Of a stretch of 64,000 nt of DNA, positions 48,135-56,017 are shown piece after piece. Below the pieces are notes generated by a model. The model was not told the DNA's origin and searched no databases. It worked only from the letters and a program-made list of their open reading frames with translations. This DNA comes from Novosphingobium silvae (lineage in GTDB: Bacteria > Pseudomonadota > Alphaproteobacteria > Sphingomonadales > Sphingomonadaceae), in NCBI RefSeq assembly GCF_009856825.1, contig NZ_WVTD01000004.1, positions 248,001-312,000 on the forward strand. Direction: 5' to 3'. Every line of letters begins with the position of its first letter. The stretch's first letter is position 1. The position numbers and the translations under genes were made by a program.

Positions 48135-48631
48135 TCCGCGCCGCAACGATCCGCAGCGCGGCCGCGCTTCTCGCGCTTTCGGGAGGACTGCTTCCGCCGA
48201 GCCCTTCCGCAGCCGCCGGCTGCACCGTCTGTATCTGCTCGGTCTCCACCACTCCGCTCAGCTTCGGGACCTACAATCCTGGCAGCTCCAGCGCGAAGAC
48301 GGCCACGGCCACGGTGACCGCGAACTGCATTTCGGTCACGCTGGCGATGAACACCACGGTCGATCTTAGCCTGAGTGCGGGGACGTCGGGGAATGCCGCC
48401 GCCCGGCAACTGGCCAGCGGCGGGTCCCGGCTCGATTACAACATCTACCAGGACAGCAGCCATACGACGGTATGGGGCAACGGCAGCAATGGTGGCCAGC
48501 TGATGACCATGGCGATCACAGACCTGCTGAGCTTTACCGCCAACAAGACGGCCTATGGCCGCATTCCCGCGCGCCGCTTCCCCAGGGCGGGCGCGTACAG
48601 CGATTCCATCGTAGTGACGTTCGCATTCTGA
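48131..48631 (+). CDS. Second spore coat U domain protein
   Basis: 166 residues. Signal peptide (ALLALSGGLLPPSPSAAA), then an SCPU domain with CTVCICSVSTTPLSFGTYNPGS, LDYNIYQDSSHTTVWGNGSNGG and YGRIPARRFPRAGAYSDSIVVTFAF. Start overlaps the usher stop (ATGA). Probably the tip or adaptor subunit of the same system, because subunit genes after the usher often have that role (inference). Confidence 0.85.
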   Translation: MIRAATIRSAAALLALSGGLLPPSPSAAAGCTVCICSVSTTPLSFGTYNPGSSSAKTATATVTANCISVTLAMNTTVDLSLSAGTSGNAAARQLASGGSRLDYNIYQDSSHTTVWGNGSNGGQLMTMAITDLLSFTANKTAYGRIPARRFPRAGAYSDSIVVTFAF

Positions 48632-48667
48632 AACGCAGGCTATCGCGTCTCGGCCGGGCAAGCATGT

Positions 48668-49444
48668 TCAGAAGATCGGCCACGCCTTGTAGACGCTGAA
48701 CAGGCTGGTCGAGATCAGGACGATCGACACCGCCACAAGCAGGGTGCGCGGCTTGATGCGCTTGGCGAAGAGCGCACCAAAAGGTGCCGCCACCACGCCG
48801 CCGATAATGAGGCCGACAGTCGCCAGCGTGAACGCGGAAAGGCCGATGGTCGCGATGAAAGCGGTCGAAATGGATGCGGTGAGGAGAAACTCGGCCGTGT
48901 TGACGGTGCCGATGGTCTTGGCCGGCTCGCCGCCCTGTACCAGCAGGTTCGACGTCACGACAGGTCCCCAGCCGCCGCCGCCCGCCGCGTCGAGGAAGCC
49001 GCCCGCGAGGGCCAGCGGGGCCGTGTACCGCGGATCCTGGAAGCTCGGCTTGCCCATCCGGGCCGCGCGAACGAGCAGATAGATGCCGATGCCGGTCAGA
49101 TAGAGCATGACGAACGGCTTGGCGACCGAGGCGTCGATGCTCGAAAGGACATAGGCGCCGGTGACGCCGCCGATGATCCCGGCCGGCACCAGCCGCCAGA
49201 ACAGGCCCCAGGTCACGTTGCGATGCCAGATGTGGCTGAGGCCGGAGGTACCGGTGGTGAACAGCTCGACCAGATGGACGCTTGCCGATGCGGCTGCAGG
49301 AGCCACGCCCACGACGCTTACCAGCAGGGTCTGCGTGATGACGCCGAACGCCATGCCGAGTGCGCCGTCGACGATCTGTGCGGCGAAGCCGATCGCGATG
49401 AAAGGCACGATGTCGGCCATGTGGGCCGGCAACGAATCGAGCAT
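48668..49444 (-). CDS. TSUP family membrane transporter (TauE/SafE)
   Basis: 258 residues, about eight membrane segments. Seen: FAAQIVDGALGMAFGVITQTLLV, ASVHLVELFTTGTSGLSHI and GGFLDAAGGGGWGPVVTSNLL (TSUP repeat motifs). The family exports or imports small sulfur compounds or sulfite/sulfonate derivatives. GGAGGATATTG precedes ATG 49444. It follows the DUF2292 gene on the same strand (140 bp apart), downstream of an Rrf2 regulator. Confidence 0.88.
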   Translation of the reverse strand: MLDSLPAHMADIVPFIAIGFAAQIVDGALGMAFGVITQTLLVSVVGVAPAAASASVHLVELFTTGTSGLSHIWHRNVTWGLFWRLVPAGIIGGVTGAYVLSSIDASVAKPFVMLYLTGIGIYLLVRAARMGKPSFQDPRYTAPLALAGGFLDAAGGGGWGPVVTSNLLVQGGEPAKTIGTVNTAEFLLTASISTAFIATIGLSAFTLATVGLIIGGVVAAPFGALFAKRIKPRTLLVAVSIVLISTSLFSVYKAWPIF

Positions 49445-49584
49445 TCAATATCCTCCCGGGGCGGGGTTGGAACGGATCAGGACGGGGATCGTGCCAGATC
49501 CCGGCGCACGTACGAGCGCATGGCGGGTATCGGCTTGGCTCGCAAGGAAATTGAAAAGGAGAGAAGGCCCAAGCGATGCCCCAC

Positions 49585-49761
49585 TCAGTTGCCGAAGCGA
49601 CGCCTTTCAGTGACATCAACCTGCATCAGCTTGCCGTCGTGCACCGTCAACTGGATCACACCGAATCGTAGCCGCTGCAGCACTTCGATGACGTGCTGCA
49701 CGCCATCGTTCAGCAGCGGATGCTCGGAGGTGGGTACATCGGCTGGTCGGGAAATCTTCAT
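49585..49761 (-). CDS. Small DUF2292 (YezD-like) protein
   Basis: 58 residues, starting MKISRPADVPTSEHPLL and containing VIEVLQRLRFGVIQLTVHDGKLMQVDVTERRRF, which matches the YezD/DUF2292 consensus of small proteins associated with sulfur assimilation genes in many bacteria. No biochemical function is known. It sits between an Rrf2 regulator and a TSUP transporter, which supports a sulfur-related role. A palindromic operator lies 56-73 bp before its start. Confidence 0.75.
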   Translation of the reverse strand: MKISRPADVPTSEHPLLNDGVQHVIEVLQRLRFGVIQLTVHDGKLMQVDVTERRRFGN

Positions 49762-49816
49762 GCGCTGCTCCTATCGCATGGTCGGGCGCGTGCCCGGCAG
49801 GAATAACCCGCACCTT

Positions 49817-49834
49817 CTATTCTCAAGAGAATAG
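49817..49834. promoter_or_regulatory. 18-bp palindromic operator candidate
   Basis: CTATTCTC-AA-GAGAATAG is a perfect palindrome with 8-base arms, placed between the Rrf2 regulator gene and DUF2292. Its size fits an Rrf2-type dimer site. It is likely to control the DUF2292-TSUP transcript. Confidence 0.55.
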
Positions 49835-49886
49835 GTTGACAATGCCCTGGCTGTGTAGCTTTGCTTTCACCCTCGAAAGCCGGTGC

Positions 49887-50345
49887 TCAGGCCTGCACGT
49901 CGTCCGGCGCTTCGAGCCCTTCGGCAGCGGGCACCAGTTCGATCGGGTCTGACAGGCGCACGCCGTCAAGCAGGCCGGCGGTCACGTCCCGTACCTGTAG
50001 CATCAGTGCCCTTGTGCGGCAGTCCTTTTCCTCGACGCAGTTCTTGCAGGTCTCGTGCGCGAAGCGGCTCGCGCAGGGGACCAGCGCGAGCGAACCGCGC
50101 ATGACCCGGATGAGATCACCGTAGGTGATGTCGATCGGGGGCACGCCAAGCCAATACCCGCCGTCTTTCCCGCGCTGAGAGGCGACGATGCCGAAGCGGG
50201 AGAGTTCCGAGAGTATGACGGTCAGGAACTTCGCCGGAATATTCTGCGTCTCGGCGATGTCCGTCAGGGGGATCGGACCCTGGCCGTACTTGTCTGCGAG
50301 GTGCTGCATGGCCCGAATCGCATATCGTGTTTTCTGCGAAAGCAT
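49887..50345 (-). CDS. Rrf2 family transcriptional regulator
   Basis: 152 residues. Winged-helix start MLSQKTRYAIRAMQHLADKYG, IPLTDIAETQNIPAKFLTVILSEL, GGYWLGVPPIDITYGDL, and cysteines CASRFAHETCKNCVEEKDCRTR. Such a cluster can coordinate an Fe-S cluster (IscR, NsrR) or sense thiols (CymR, CysR). The neighbours favour a sulfur-sensing role. Start ATG 50345 was chosen over the longer frame from 50408 because MLSQKTRYAI is the family start. Confidence 0.88.
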   Translation of the reverse strand: MLSQKTRYAIRAMQHLADKYGQGPIPLTDIAETQNIPAKFLTVILSELSRFGIVASQRGKDGGYWLGVPPIDITYGDLIRVMRGSLALVPCASRFAHETCKNCVEEKDCRTRALMLQVRDVTAGLLDGVRLSDPIELVPAAEGLEAPDDVQA

Positions 50346-50470
50346 TCGCGGCAATTCTCGCAAGGACAGATCAGGAGCCACTTGCTCCGGTTGGCGGCCT
50401 TGCGTCAACCCGTCGTCGCAGCATCACCCCCGCTTTACGAGCGACACAAGGGCATGTGCTACCCGGGCCC

Positions 50471-51214
50471 CTACTCGGCCTCATCGGGAGGCCAGTACCA
50501 TCCATGCGTCTCGACCATGATCGAAGGCACCGGACTACCTCGCGCATCCTTCGATGGCCGGAAGCGGAACCGTTCGGTGATTAGGCGACAGGTCGTTGTG
50601 TCGAGGGTCGACCGTCCGCTCGAGACGAGAATGCGACAGTCGCTCACCCGGCCATCGACGCCGATGCGGTACTGCAGCTTGAGCTCGCCGCCTGCCTTTT
50701 GTTCGCGCAGATCCGGGGGCAGGTCCGAGAAGCGCAGGCGGCCCTTGATCTGGCGCGGGCGCGTGACAGCATCGCCATAGCCGTCCCCGTCGCCATCTCC
50801 ACCGCCGCCATCGCCGTCACCAAAGCCGCCAGCGCCATTGCCGGTCCCGGGACGGTCTGACGCGCCGCTCTGGCTGGCGGAGCCGGTGCCGGCGCGAGGT
50901 GCGGTGAGGACCGGAGGGGGAACGATAAGCGGCGGCAAACGCGATGGCGGCGCGACGATTTGCGTAGCCTTGTTACGCAGGTTGGCAGGAGAGGGGCGCC
51001 CTTTTGCAGCGGTGGAATCCGCTTTTGCCGGTATCTCCCGCTGCGGAAGCTGCTCGGGGGGATCGCGAAGCGGCACGATCGCCGCGAGGGCTTCCCTGCG
51101 TTCCTGCGGGCTCATTCTTGCTGCCAGCCCCGCTACCAGCGCAGCGATCCCGCCTGCCACGATCAGCAGGGACGCAAGCGCCGAGAGCGCACGGGTTCGG
51201 GCAGGGGTGTGCAC
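50471..51214 (-). CDS. TonB-like energy transducer protein
   Basis: 247 residues. An N-terminal membrane segment (ALASLLIVAGGIAALVAGLAA) is followed by a proline-rich linker (LPPLIVPPPVLTAP) and a glycine/aspartate-rich stretch. The C-terminal TonB-type domain (LKLQYRIGVDGRVSDCRILVSSG, CRLITERFRFRPSKD) ends in WYWPPDEAE. Probably transduces energy to outer-membrane receptors, but no ExbB/ExbD lies nearby, so it may also be a TonB-related protein of other function. Confidence 0.75.
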   Translation of the reverse strand: MHTPARTRALSALASLLIVAGGIAALVAGLAARMSPQERREALAAIVPLRDPPEQLPQREIPAKADSTAAKGRPSPANLRNKATQIVAPPSRLPPLIVPPPVLTAPRAGTGSASQSGASDRPGTGNGAGGFGDGDGGGGDGDGDGYGDAVTRPRQIKGRLRFSDLPPDLREQKAGGELKLQYRIGVDGRVSDCRILVSSGRSTLDTTTCRLITERFRFRPSKDARGSPVPSIMVETHGWYWPPDEAE

Positions 51215-51412
51215 CTCTTATCGTCTCCTCGATCATGGAGAACTCCCGATGCGATACCCGGTTTCGTGCTCGGGGCCCGCGCACCGGTTCGCCCGGCAGT
51301 CACGCGGCGTGTCCGGGTGGGATAAGGCGCATTCCTCATCGAACATTTCCGTGAGTTGCGAGGGGCTGGAGGCGCCGTCGTCCGCCCGCGCGAAAGGAGA
51401 ATTGGATGATGC

Positions 51413-51437
51413 GGAACCTTGCCGAACAATGTCCGTT
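51413..51437 (+). promoter_or_regulatory. EcfG-type general-stress promoter
   Basis: GGAAC, 16 bases, CGTT. The box lies 36 bp before ATG 51473 of the GlsB-like membrane protein and matches the alphaproteobacterial EcfG consensus exactly. Confidence 0.7.
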
Positions 51438-51472
51438 TAATCGTACAACACGCACATCACGGAGACGGTACA

Positions 51473-51742
51473 ATGACGCTTCTTCTCATCTTGCTGGTCG
51501 GCGGCATCCTGGGCTGGCTCGCATCCATCCTCATGCGTACCGACGCACAGCAGGGCATCTTCCTGAACATCGTCGTCGGCATCGTCGGCGCTCTCATCGC
51601 AGGCTTCATCATCACCCCGCTGATCGGCGGGGCGCCCATCACGAGCGGTTCGTTCGACATCCTGTCGCTCTTCGCTTCGTTCCTCGGCGCGGTCGTCCTT
51701 CTGGCGATCGTCAACCTCTTCCGACGCGGCTCGGTTCGCTAA
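51473..51742 (+). CDS. GlsB/YeaQ/YmgE family stress membrane protein
   Basis: 89 residues with three membrane segments (LLILLVGGILGWLASILM, FLNIVVGIVGALIAGFII, LFASFLGAVVLLAIVNLF), typical of transglycosylase-associated/GlsB-like proteins. Their molecular role is unclear but they are regularly stress-induced. GGAGAC lies before ATG 51473 and an EcfG box upstream. May be co-transcribed with the small lipoprotein 102 bp downstream. Confidence 0.85.
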   Translation: MTLLLILLVGGILGWLASILMRTDAQQGIFLNIVVGIVGALIAGFIITPLIGGAPITSGSFDILSLFASFLGAVVLLAIVNLFRRGSVR

Positions 51743-51844
51743 GCTGCCCGGCCGGGGTCCGGTAACGGGCCCCGCGAGGCGGCTTACGCGTCCGCCTGAC
51801 CTTCACGCGTGAACATTCGACAACAGGGAAAAGGACTTCTCGCC

Positions 51845-52129
51845 ATGAAAGCCATCACGATGCCTCGCCTTGCCATGGTCGCCGTTGCCGCGGCTTCGCT
51901 GGGTCTTGCGGCATGTAACGACCCCGCCGATGACGCGACCGAACAGGCTGCGGATACGGTGGAAGCACAGTCGGACGCTGCAGCGGATGCGCTCGAAGAG
52001 CGTGCCGACATGACCAGCGGTACTCCGTCGGAAGCGCTGGAGAACCAGGCTGATGCCGTCGAAAAGGCTGGCGAGGCCAAGGCCGATTCCCTGGAGAACA
52101 AGGCCGACGAGGTTGAAGACCAGCACTGA
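51845..52129 (+). CDS. Small acidic lipoprotein
   Basis: 94 residues. Signal sequence ending GLAAC (lipobox), followed by an acidic alanine/glutamate-rich helix (ATEQAADTVEAQSDAAADALEE, ADAVEKAGEAKADSLENKADEVEDQH) that should form a coiled coil. No family assigned; it recalls periplasmic spacer or entericidin-like peptides. It follows the GlsB-like gene and may share its general-stress promoter. AAGGA precedes ATG 51845. Confidence 0.65.
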   Translation: MKAITMPRLAMVAVAAASLGLAACNDPADDATEQAADTVEAQSDAAADALEERADMTSGTPSEALENQADAVEKAGEAKADSLENKADEVEDQH

Positions 52130-52211
52130 CGCCGCGCCCTCGGGTCGCGTCTGACTGGTCTGACTGACCGGCGCCCGCTCCCCTTGCAGGGTGTCCGGCG
52201 GTCGAGGGAGA

Positions 52212-52239
52212 GGATGGCGGCACCCCCGCCATCCTTTTT
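52212..52239 (+). terminator. Intrinsic terminator
   Basis: GGATGGCGG / CCGCCATCC (loop CACCC) with five T. The rest of 52130-52441 (312 bp) has no gene; it holds this terminator and the presumed sodB promoter region. Confidence 0.85.
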
Positions 52240-52441
52240 CGTTTGTGCGCAAGTCGTGCACGCGGGTGCACAAGGCACGAAATTTTGGCGAAAAGCGAAA
52301 TGGGGCGCATGTACGCTTGAATTGTTTCGCCGTTCGACAGACATAGGCCCCCAAGTCTCAAGGGTGGCGGGACCTGCGCCGGCTTGCCCGCAAACAGCTT
52401 CGATCATTCAGCCTTCGATAACCTGAAACAGGAACCATGCC

Positions 52442-53044
52442 ATGACCATTGCCCTGATGCCGCTGCCCTACGCGCACGACGCGCTTGAACCGCATGTCTC
52501 CGCCAAGACGCTGGAGATCCATCACGGCGCTCACCACAAGACCTACGTCGACAAGCTGAACGCCGCGATCGCTGGCACTGAAAACGAAGGCAAGTCCGTC
52601 GAGGAAATCGCCAAGTCCTCCTCCGGCCCGTTGTTCAACAACTCGGCACAGACCTGGAACCACGGCTTCTACTGGCACTCGCTGTCGCCGGAGAAGACCT
52701 CGCCCAGCGAGAGCCTGGCGACCGCCATCACCAACGATTTCGGTTCGATGGATGCGCTTCTCGAAGCGCTCTCGAACGAGGCTATCAACCACTTCTCGAA
52801 CGGCTGGGCGTGGCTCGTCGTCGAAGCCGGCAAGCTCAAGGTGATCTCGACCCACGACGCTGACAGCGCGCTTGTGCGCGATGTCGTGCCTCTGCTGACC
52901 GTGGACGTCTGGGAGCACGCCTACTACATCGACCAGATGAACAAGCGCCCGGCGTACGTGAAGGCGGTTCTCGAGAACATCCTGAACTGGAAGTTTGCTT
53001 CGGACAACTTCGATCGCGGCACGGCCTGGGTCTACCCGGGCTGA
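52442..53044 (+). CDS. sodB: Superoxide dismutase, Fe-type
   Basis: 200 residues. Metal-binding residues are in LEIHHGAHHKTYVDKL, WNHGFYWHSL, and DVWEHAYYIDQMNKR (Asp-x-Trp-Glu-His). The SSGPLFNNSAQTWNH sequence resembles the Fe-SOD subgroup. Destroys superoxide in the cytoplasm. It lies between the stress lipoprotein and the GSR sigma factor gene, but I found no EcfG box in front of it. Confidence 0.94.
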   Translation: MTIALMPLPYAHDALEPHVSAKTLEIHHGAHHKTYVDKLNAAIAGTENEGKSVEEIAKSSSGPLFNNSAQTWNHGFYWHSLSPEKTSPSESLATAITNDFGSMDALLEALSNEAINHFSNGWAWLVVEAGKLKVISTHDADSALVRDVVPLLTVDVWEHAYYIDQMNKRPAYVKAVLENILNWKFASDNFDRGTAWVYPG

Positions 53045-53068
53045 GCCTGAGCGCTGCCAAGGCAAACA

Positions 53069-53117
53069 AGAAAGCCCCCGTCTCTCCTACAGGGGAGGCG
53101 GGGGCTTTCTGCATTTT
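53069..53117. terminator. Bidirectional terminator between sodB and ecfG
   Basis: A long stem AGAAAGCCCCCGTCTC pairs with the GGAGGCGGGGGCTTTCT side (one G-T wobble), followed by TGCATTTTT on the plus strand. It separates convergent sodB and ecfG. Confidence 0.8.
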
Positions 53118-53181
53118 TGCGTGATATCGAGCGCTAATTTGAAGCGGTTACCTTTGTCTTGGCAAAGTAAGACAGAAGCGC

Positions 53182-53736
53182 TCAGCCGGCCTTGCGGGCC
53201 TTTACCTCGACCGAGCCTTCGCCATCGAGGATGCGGGCAAGATCGGCGCGGGCACGCGCTACCCGGCTCTTCATGGTTCCGATGGGACAGCCTGCGATCT
53301 CCGCCGCTTCCTCGTAGCTGAAGCCCGAGGCTCCCACCAGCAGCACCGCTTCACGGCGTTCGGGTGCCAGTTTCTGCAGCGCGGATTCCATGTCGTCGAG
53401 GTGAAGCGGCCCTTCCTGGTCCGCTTCCATGACGAGCATGCGTTCTGCGGCGCCTTCGTCGAGGTCGGTCTGGCGACGCGATCGACGCAGTTCCGACAGG
53501 TAATGGTTGCGCAGGATCGCGAATGTCCACGCCCGCATGTTGGTTCCCGCCTGGTAACGTTCGCGCGCGGTCCAGGCCTTGATCGCGGCTTCCTGCACGA
53601 GATCGTCCGCAAAATCGGAGCGACCGGAAAGGCCGCGGGCGAACGCTCGGAGATGAGGAAGGACCGAGAGCAGTTCCTTGCGAAATCCCTCGTCGGCCGG
53701 GGAGGGCCTGACGCGATCAGGCATCGTCGCTGTCAT
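53182..53736 (-). CDS. ecfG: General stress sigma factor EcfG (ECF15)
   Basis: 184 residues from ATG 53736 (ATG 53724 also possible). Sigma-70 region 2: LPHLRAFARGLSGRSDFADDLVQEAAIKAW and NMRAWTFAILRNHYLSELRR; region 4: GFSYEEAAEIAGCPIGTMKSRVARARADL. This is the ECF15/EcfG type used for the alphaproteobacterial general stress response. It is encoded directly after, and overlapping, the anti-sigma factor NepR. Confidence 0.93.
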   Translation of the reverse strand: MTATMPDRVRPSPADEGFRKELLSVLPHLRAFARGLSGRSDFADDLVQEAAIKAWTARERYQAGTNMRAWTFAILRNHYLSELRRSRRQTDLDEGAAERMLVMEADQEGPLHLDDMESALQKLAPERREAVLLVGASGFSYEEAAEIAGCPIGTMKSRVARARADLARILDGEGSVEVKARKAG

Positions 53737-53902
53737 CCAGCTTCTTCAGGAGATCCTTGAAGCTGTCCGGCAGCGGTTCTTCCACTACGGAGTTGTAGAG
53801 CTTCCTCAACCCCCCGGCCCAGCCGGGCTCACCATCCTTGCGGACTTCCGGCGGAAGGCCCGGCATCCGGCCGGGTTCACCACGTCCATTGGGCTGACTC
53901 AA
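53717..53902 (-). CDS. nepR: Anti-sigma factor NepR
   Basis: 61 residues. GRMPGLPPEVRKDGEPGWAGGLRKLYNSVVEEPLPDSFKDLLKKLD carries the NepR core helices (LRxLYxSVVxEPLPDxFxxLLxKLD). It binds EcfG in unstressed cells and is released by phosphorylated PhyR. I chose TTG 53902 because AGGGAG is six bases upstream; GTG 53905 and GTG 53926 are alternatives. It overlaps ecfG by 20 bp. Confidence 0.9.
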   Translation of the reverse strand: MSQPNGRGEPGRMPGLPPEVRKDGEPGWAGGLRKLYNSVVEEPLPDSFKDLLKKLDDSDDA

Positions 53903-54052
53903 CACGAACTCCCTTTCACCCTGCACACTTGCTTCGAGACCGGATTACGGTCAAGCCCGGTGCGCTTTCTCGTCCGCGACATGGCTTGCTGCGGGCAGGC
54001 GCTTCTCGGGTTCCGTCCTGTCTGCAAGCCGAGCGGGACGTCGTTTGCTCAT

Positions 54053-54079
54053 GGAACAATCGAGCCCGACCATGGTTCC
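54053..54079. promoter_or_regulatory. Divergent EcfG-type promoter element between nepR and the sensor kinase
   Basis: GGAAC-N17-GTTCC reads on the plus strand as GGAAC-N16-GGTT and on the minus strand as GGAAC-N16-TGTT. Both deviate by one base at the -10 C. It could drive the kinase (start 54166) and nepR-ecfG (start 53902). Confidence 0.5.
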
Positions 54080-54165
54080 CCTCAGCAGGATCTGTGGCAT
54101 AGCATGCATCGGTGCCGTCGCACTTGATCGCACCAAATTGGGTCTGGAGTACAGGAAGTTGCTGG

Positions 54166-55827
54166 GTGATTGACCAGGCTCTGCTCGACAGGGTGCAGAA
54201 GCAGGCGTGGTTCCACAAGTACCCGCGCGGCTGGCCCTTCCTGCTGTTCCTCATCGCAAGCGTCACGACGGCGGTGTCCGTCATGGCGATCGAGCGGGCG
54301 GGCAAGCAGACGCGCGCCGTTGAACTCGACCGCAACCTCACCGAAATATCATCCGCCCTCCAGCGCCGGGTCACCGAGAACATCGCGCTCCTGCGTGCCG
54401 GAAGCGCGTTGTTTTCGACGCAGGGCGAAGTCACGTCCGAGCAGTTCACCGAGTTTGCGCAGGACCTTCAGGGCGACGGCACGCTCTACGGCTCGATGGG
54501 CATGGGATGGGCTCCGCTGCTGCCGGTGGCGCGGCTCGACCAGTTCGAGTTCGCCAAGCAGTCGGCGGGTGACTACTATTTCTATGTCATGCCCCGGCCC
54601 GGCCCCGGGCAGAAGCAGGTGGCGCCTGTCGTCTTCCTGCAACCCCAGTCGCTCCCCAATCAACGCGCGATAGGTTTCGACATGTTCTCCGACCCGGCAC
54701 GCCGCAAGGCAATGATCCGGGCAGCGAAGAGGCGCGGCCCCGCAGCGACGGGAATGGTGCATCTCGTTCAGGACGACGACGCGCCAACCGCCGCCGGATT
54801 CCTGATCTACATGCCGGTGTTCGGGGATCGTGGTCGCGGGCGGGGCGTGAAGGGGTTCGTCTATAGCCCATTCCGCGCCCAGACATTCCTGTCCTCGGCA
54901 AGCGAACTCTACAGCAACGACAGCATCGACGTAGCGATCTATGACGAACGCGTCGGCCCGGACACCCTGCTGGCGGAGCAGCGCGGTGACAGCCTGACAG
55001 GACCTGCGCTTACCCGGAAGATCGACGTAGCGGGGCAGGTTTGGGTGGTCGAAGTCAGCGACCGGAAAGTCGGCATGCTTTCCCCGCTTTCGCGGATCAC
55101 CCTGTTCTTCGGGGCTCTTGCCTCGCTCATGGTGATGGCCATCGGCCGTCTCATCACCAAGCGGGCGGCTGAAGACCGCATCGTGCTCGAATGGCTCACC
55201 AGCCAGGCGTCGATCCGCAATTCACTGACGCGCGAGCTCAATCACCGTGTGAAGAATACCTTGGCGAATGTCCTGTCGATCGCCGCGCTCACCCGTCGCC
55301 GCTCGACGAGCATCGATGACTTCACCGACAGCCTGACCGCGCGCATCCGTGCCCTTTCGGCAACCCACGACCTTCTTTCGCAATCGAACTGGGGGAATGC
55401 AGCGCTCGGAGACATCGTGCAGTCCGAACTGGCGCCCTACATGGAAGGGCACGAAAGCCACGTCACCATGTCGGGCCCCTCGATCAAGCTTGCGCCGAAC
55501 GACGCGATGTCGTTGGGCCTGGCCATCCACGAACTGGCGACGAACGCGGCGAAGTATGGCGCGCTCAGCACGATCGAGGGGCGCATCTACGTCGAATGGA
55601 CGTTGCTGTCCCCCGAGCTGGCGGAGATCCACTGGCGCGAGGAGGGTGGCCCGCCAGTGATCCCGCCCACCAAGCGCGGCTTCGGACGTGACCTGATCGA
55701 GAAAATCGTGGCGCACGAACTCAAGTCGGAAGTCGACCTCAGGTTCAACCCGGGCGGCGTCGAATGCCGTCTCAAGGTGCCGGTGCGCGCCTCTCGGGAA
55801 TTTGTTCTGCGGAACGAAAGCCGGTAG
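54166..55827 (+). CDS. CHASE-domain HWE/HisKA_2-family sensor histidine kinase (GSR kinase candidate)
   Basis: 553 residues from GTG 54166, which has AGGAAG seven bases upstream. One membrane segment near the start (LFLIASVTTAVSVMAI), a periplasmic CHASE-type sensor (ALFSTQGEVTSEQFTEFAQDL, GSMGMGWAPLL, PPTAAGFLIYMPVF-like), and a second membrane segment (ITLFFGALASLMVMAIG). Then comes an HWE/HisKA_2 phosphoacceptor ELNHRVKNTLANVLSIA with His360, and a HATPase domain ending GFGRDLIEKIVAHELKSE. Kinases of this class phosphorylate PhyR. It sits divergent from nepR-ecfG and convergent with phyR, so it is probably the PhyK-like sensor. Confidence 0.85.
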   Translation: MIDQALLDRVQKQAWFHKYPRGWPFLLFLIASVTTAVSVMAIERAGKQTRAVELDRNLTEISSALQRRVTENIALLRAGSALFSTQGEVTSEQFTEFAQDLQGDGTLYGSMGMGWAPLLPVARLDQFEFAKQSAGDYYFYVMPRPGPGQKQVAPVVFLQPQSLPNQRAIGFDMFSDPARRKAMIRAAKRRGPAATGMVHLVQDDDAPTAAGFLIYMPVFGDRGRGRGVKGFVYSPFRAQTFLSSASELYSNDSIDVAIYDERVGPDTLLAEQRGDSLTGPALTRKIDVAGQVWVVEVSDRKVGMLSPLSRITLFFGALASLMVMAIGRLITKRAAEDRIVLEWLTSQASIRNSLTRELNHRVKNTLANVLSIAALTRRRSTSIDDFTDSLTARIRALSATHDLLSQSNWGNAALGDIVQSELAPYMEGHESHVTMSGPSIKLAPNDAMSLGLAIHELATNAAKYGALSTIEGRIYVEWTLLSPELAEIHWREEGGPPVIPPTKRGFGRDLIEKIVAHELKSEVDLRFNPGGVECRLKVPVRASREFVLRNESR

Positions 55828-55960
55828 CGTTCACGAAGACGAAGGCGGCGTCTCGAGAGGATTTTACGGTCCATCGTGGTGGAAAGGGCGTGACCGCACC
55901 CGGCCCCTGTATCCCCCACCAGCACTACGAAGCTCTCAGCGGTGTGAGAGCCGCACAAGC

Positions 55961-56001
55961 GAACGGCGCCGCCACGAACCTGCGTGGCGGCGCCGTTCTT
56001 T
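55961..56001. terminator. Bidirectional terminator between kinase and phyR
   Basis: A perfect 16-bp stem GAACGGCGCCGCCACG / CGTGGCGGCGCCGTTC around AACCTG, followed by TTT. Confidence 0.8.
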
Positions 56002-56017
56002 AGGCTCGTATCCAGCC

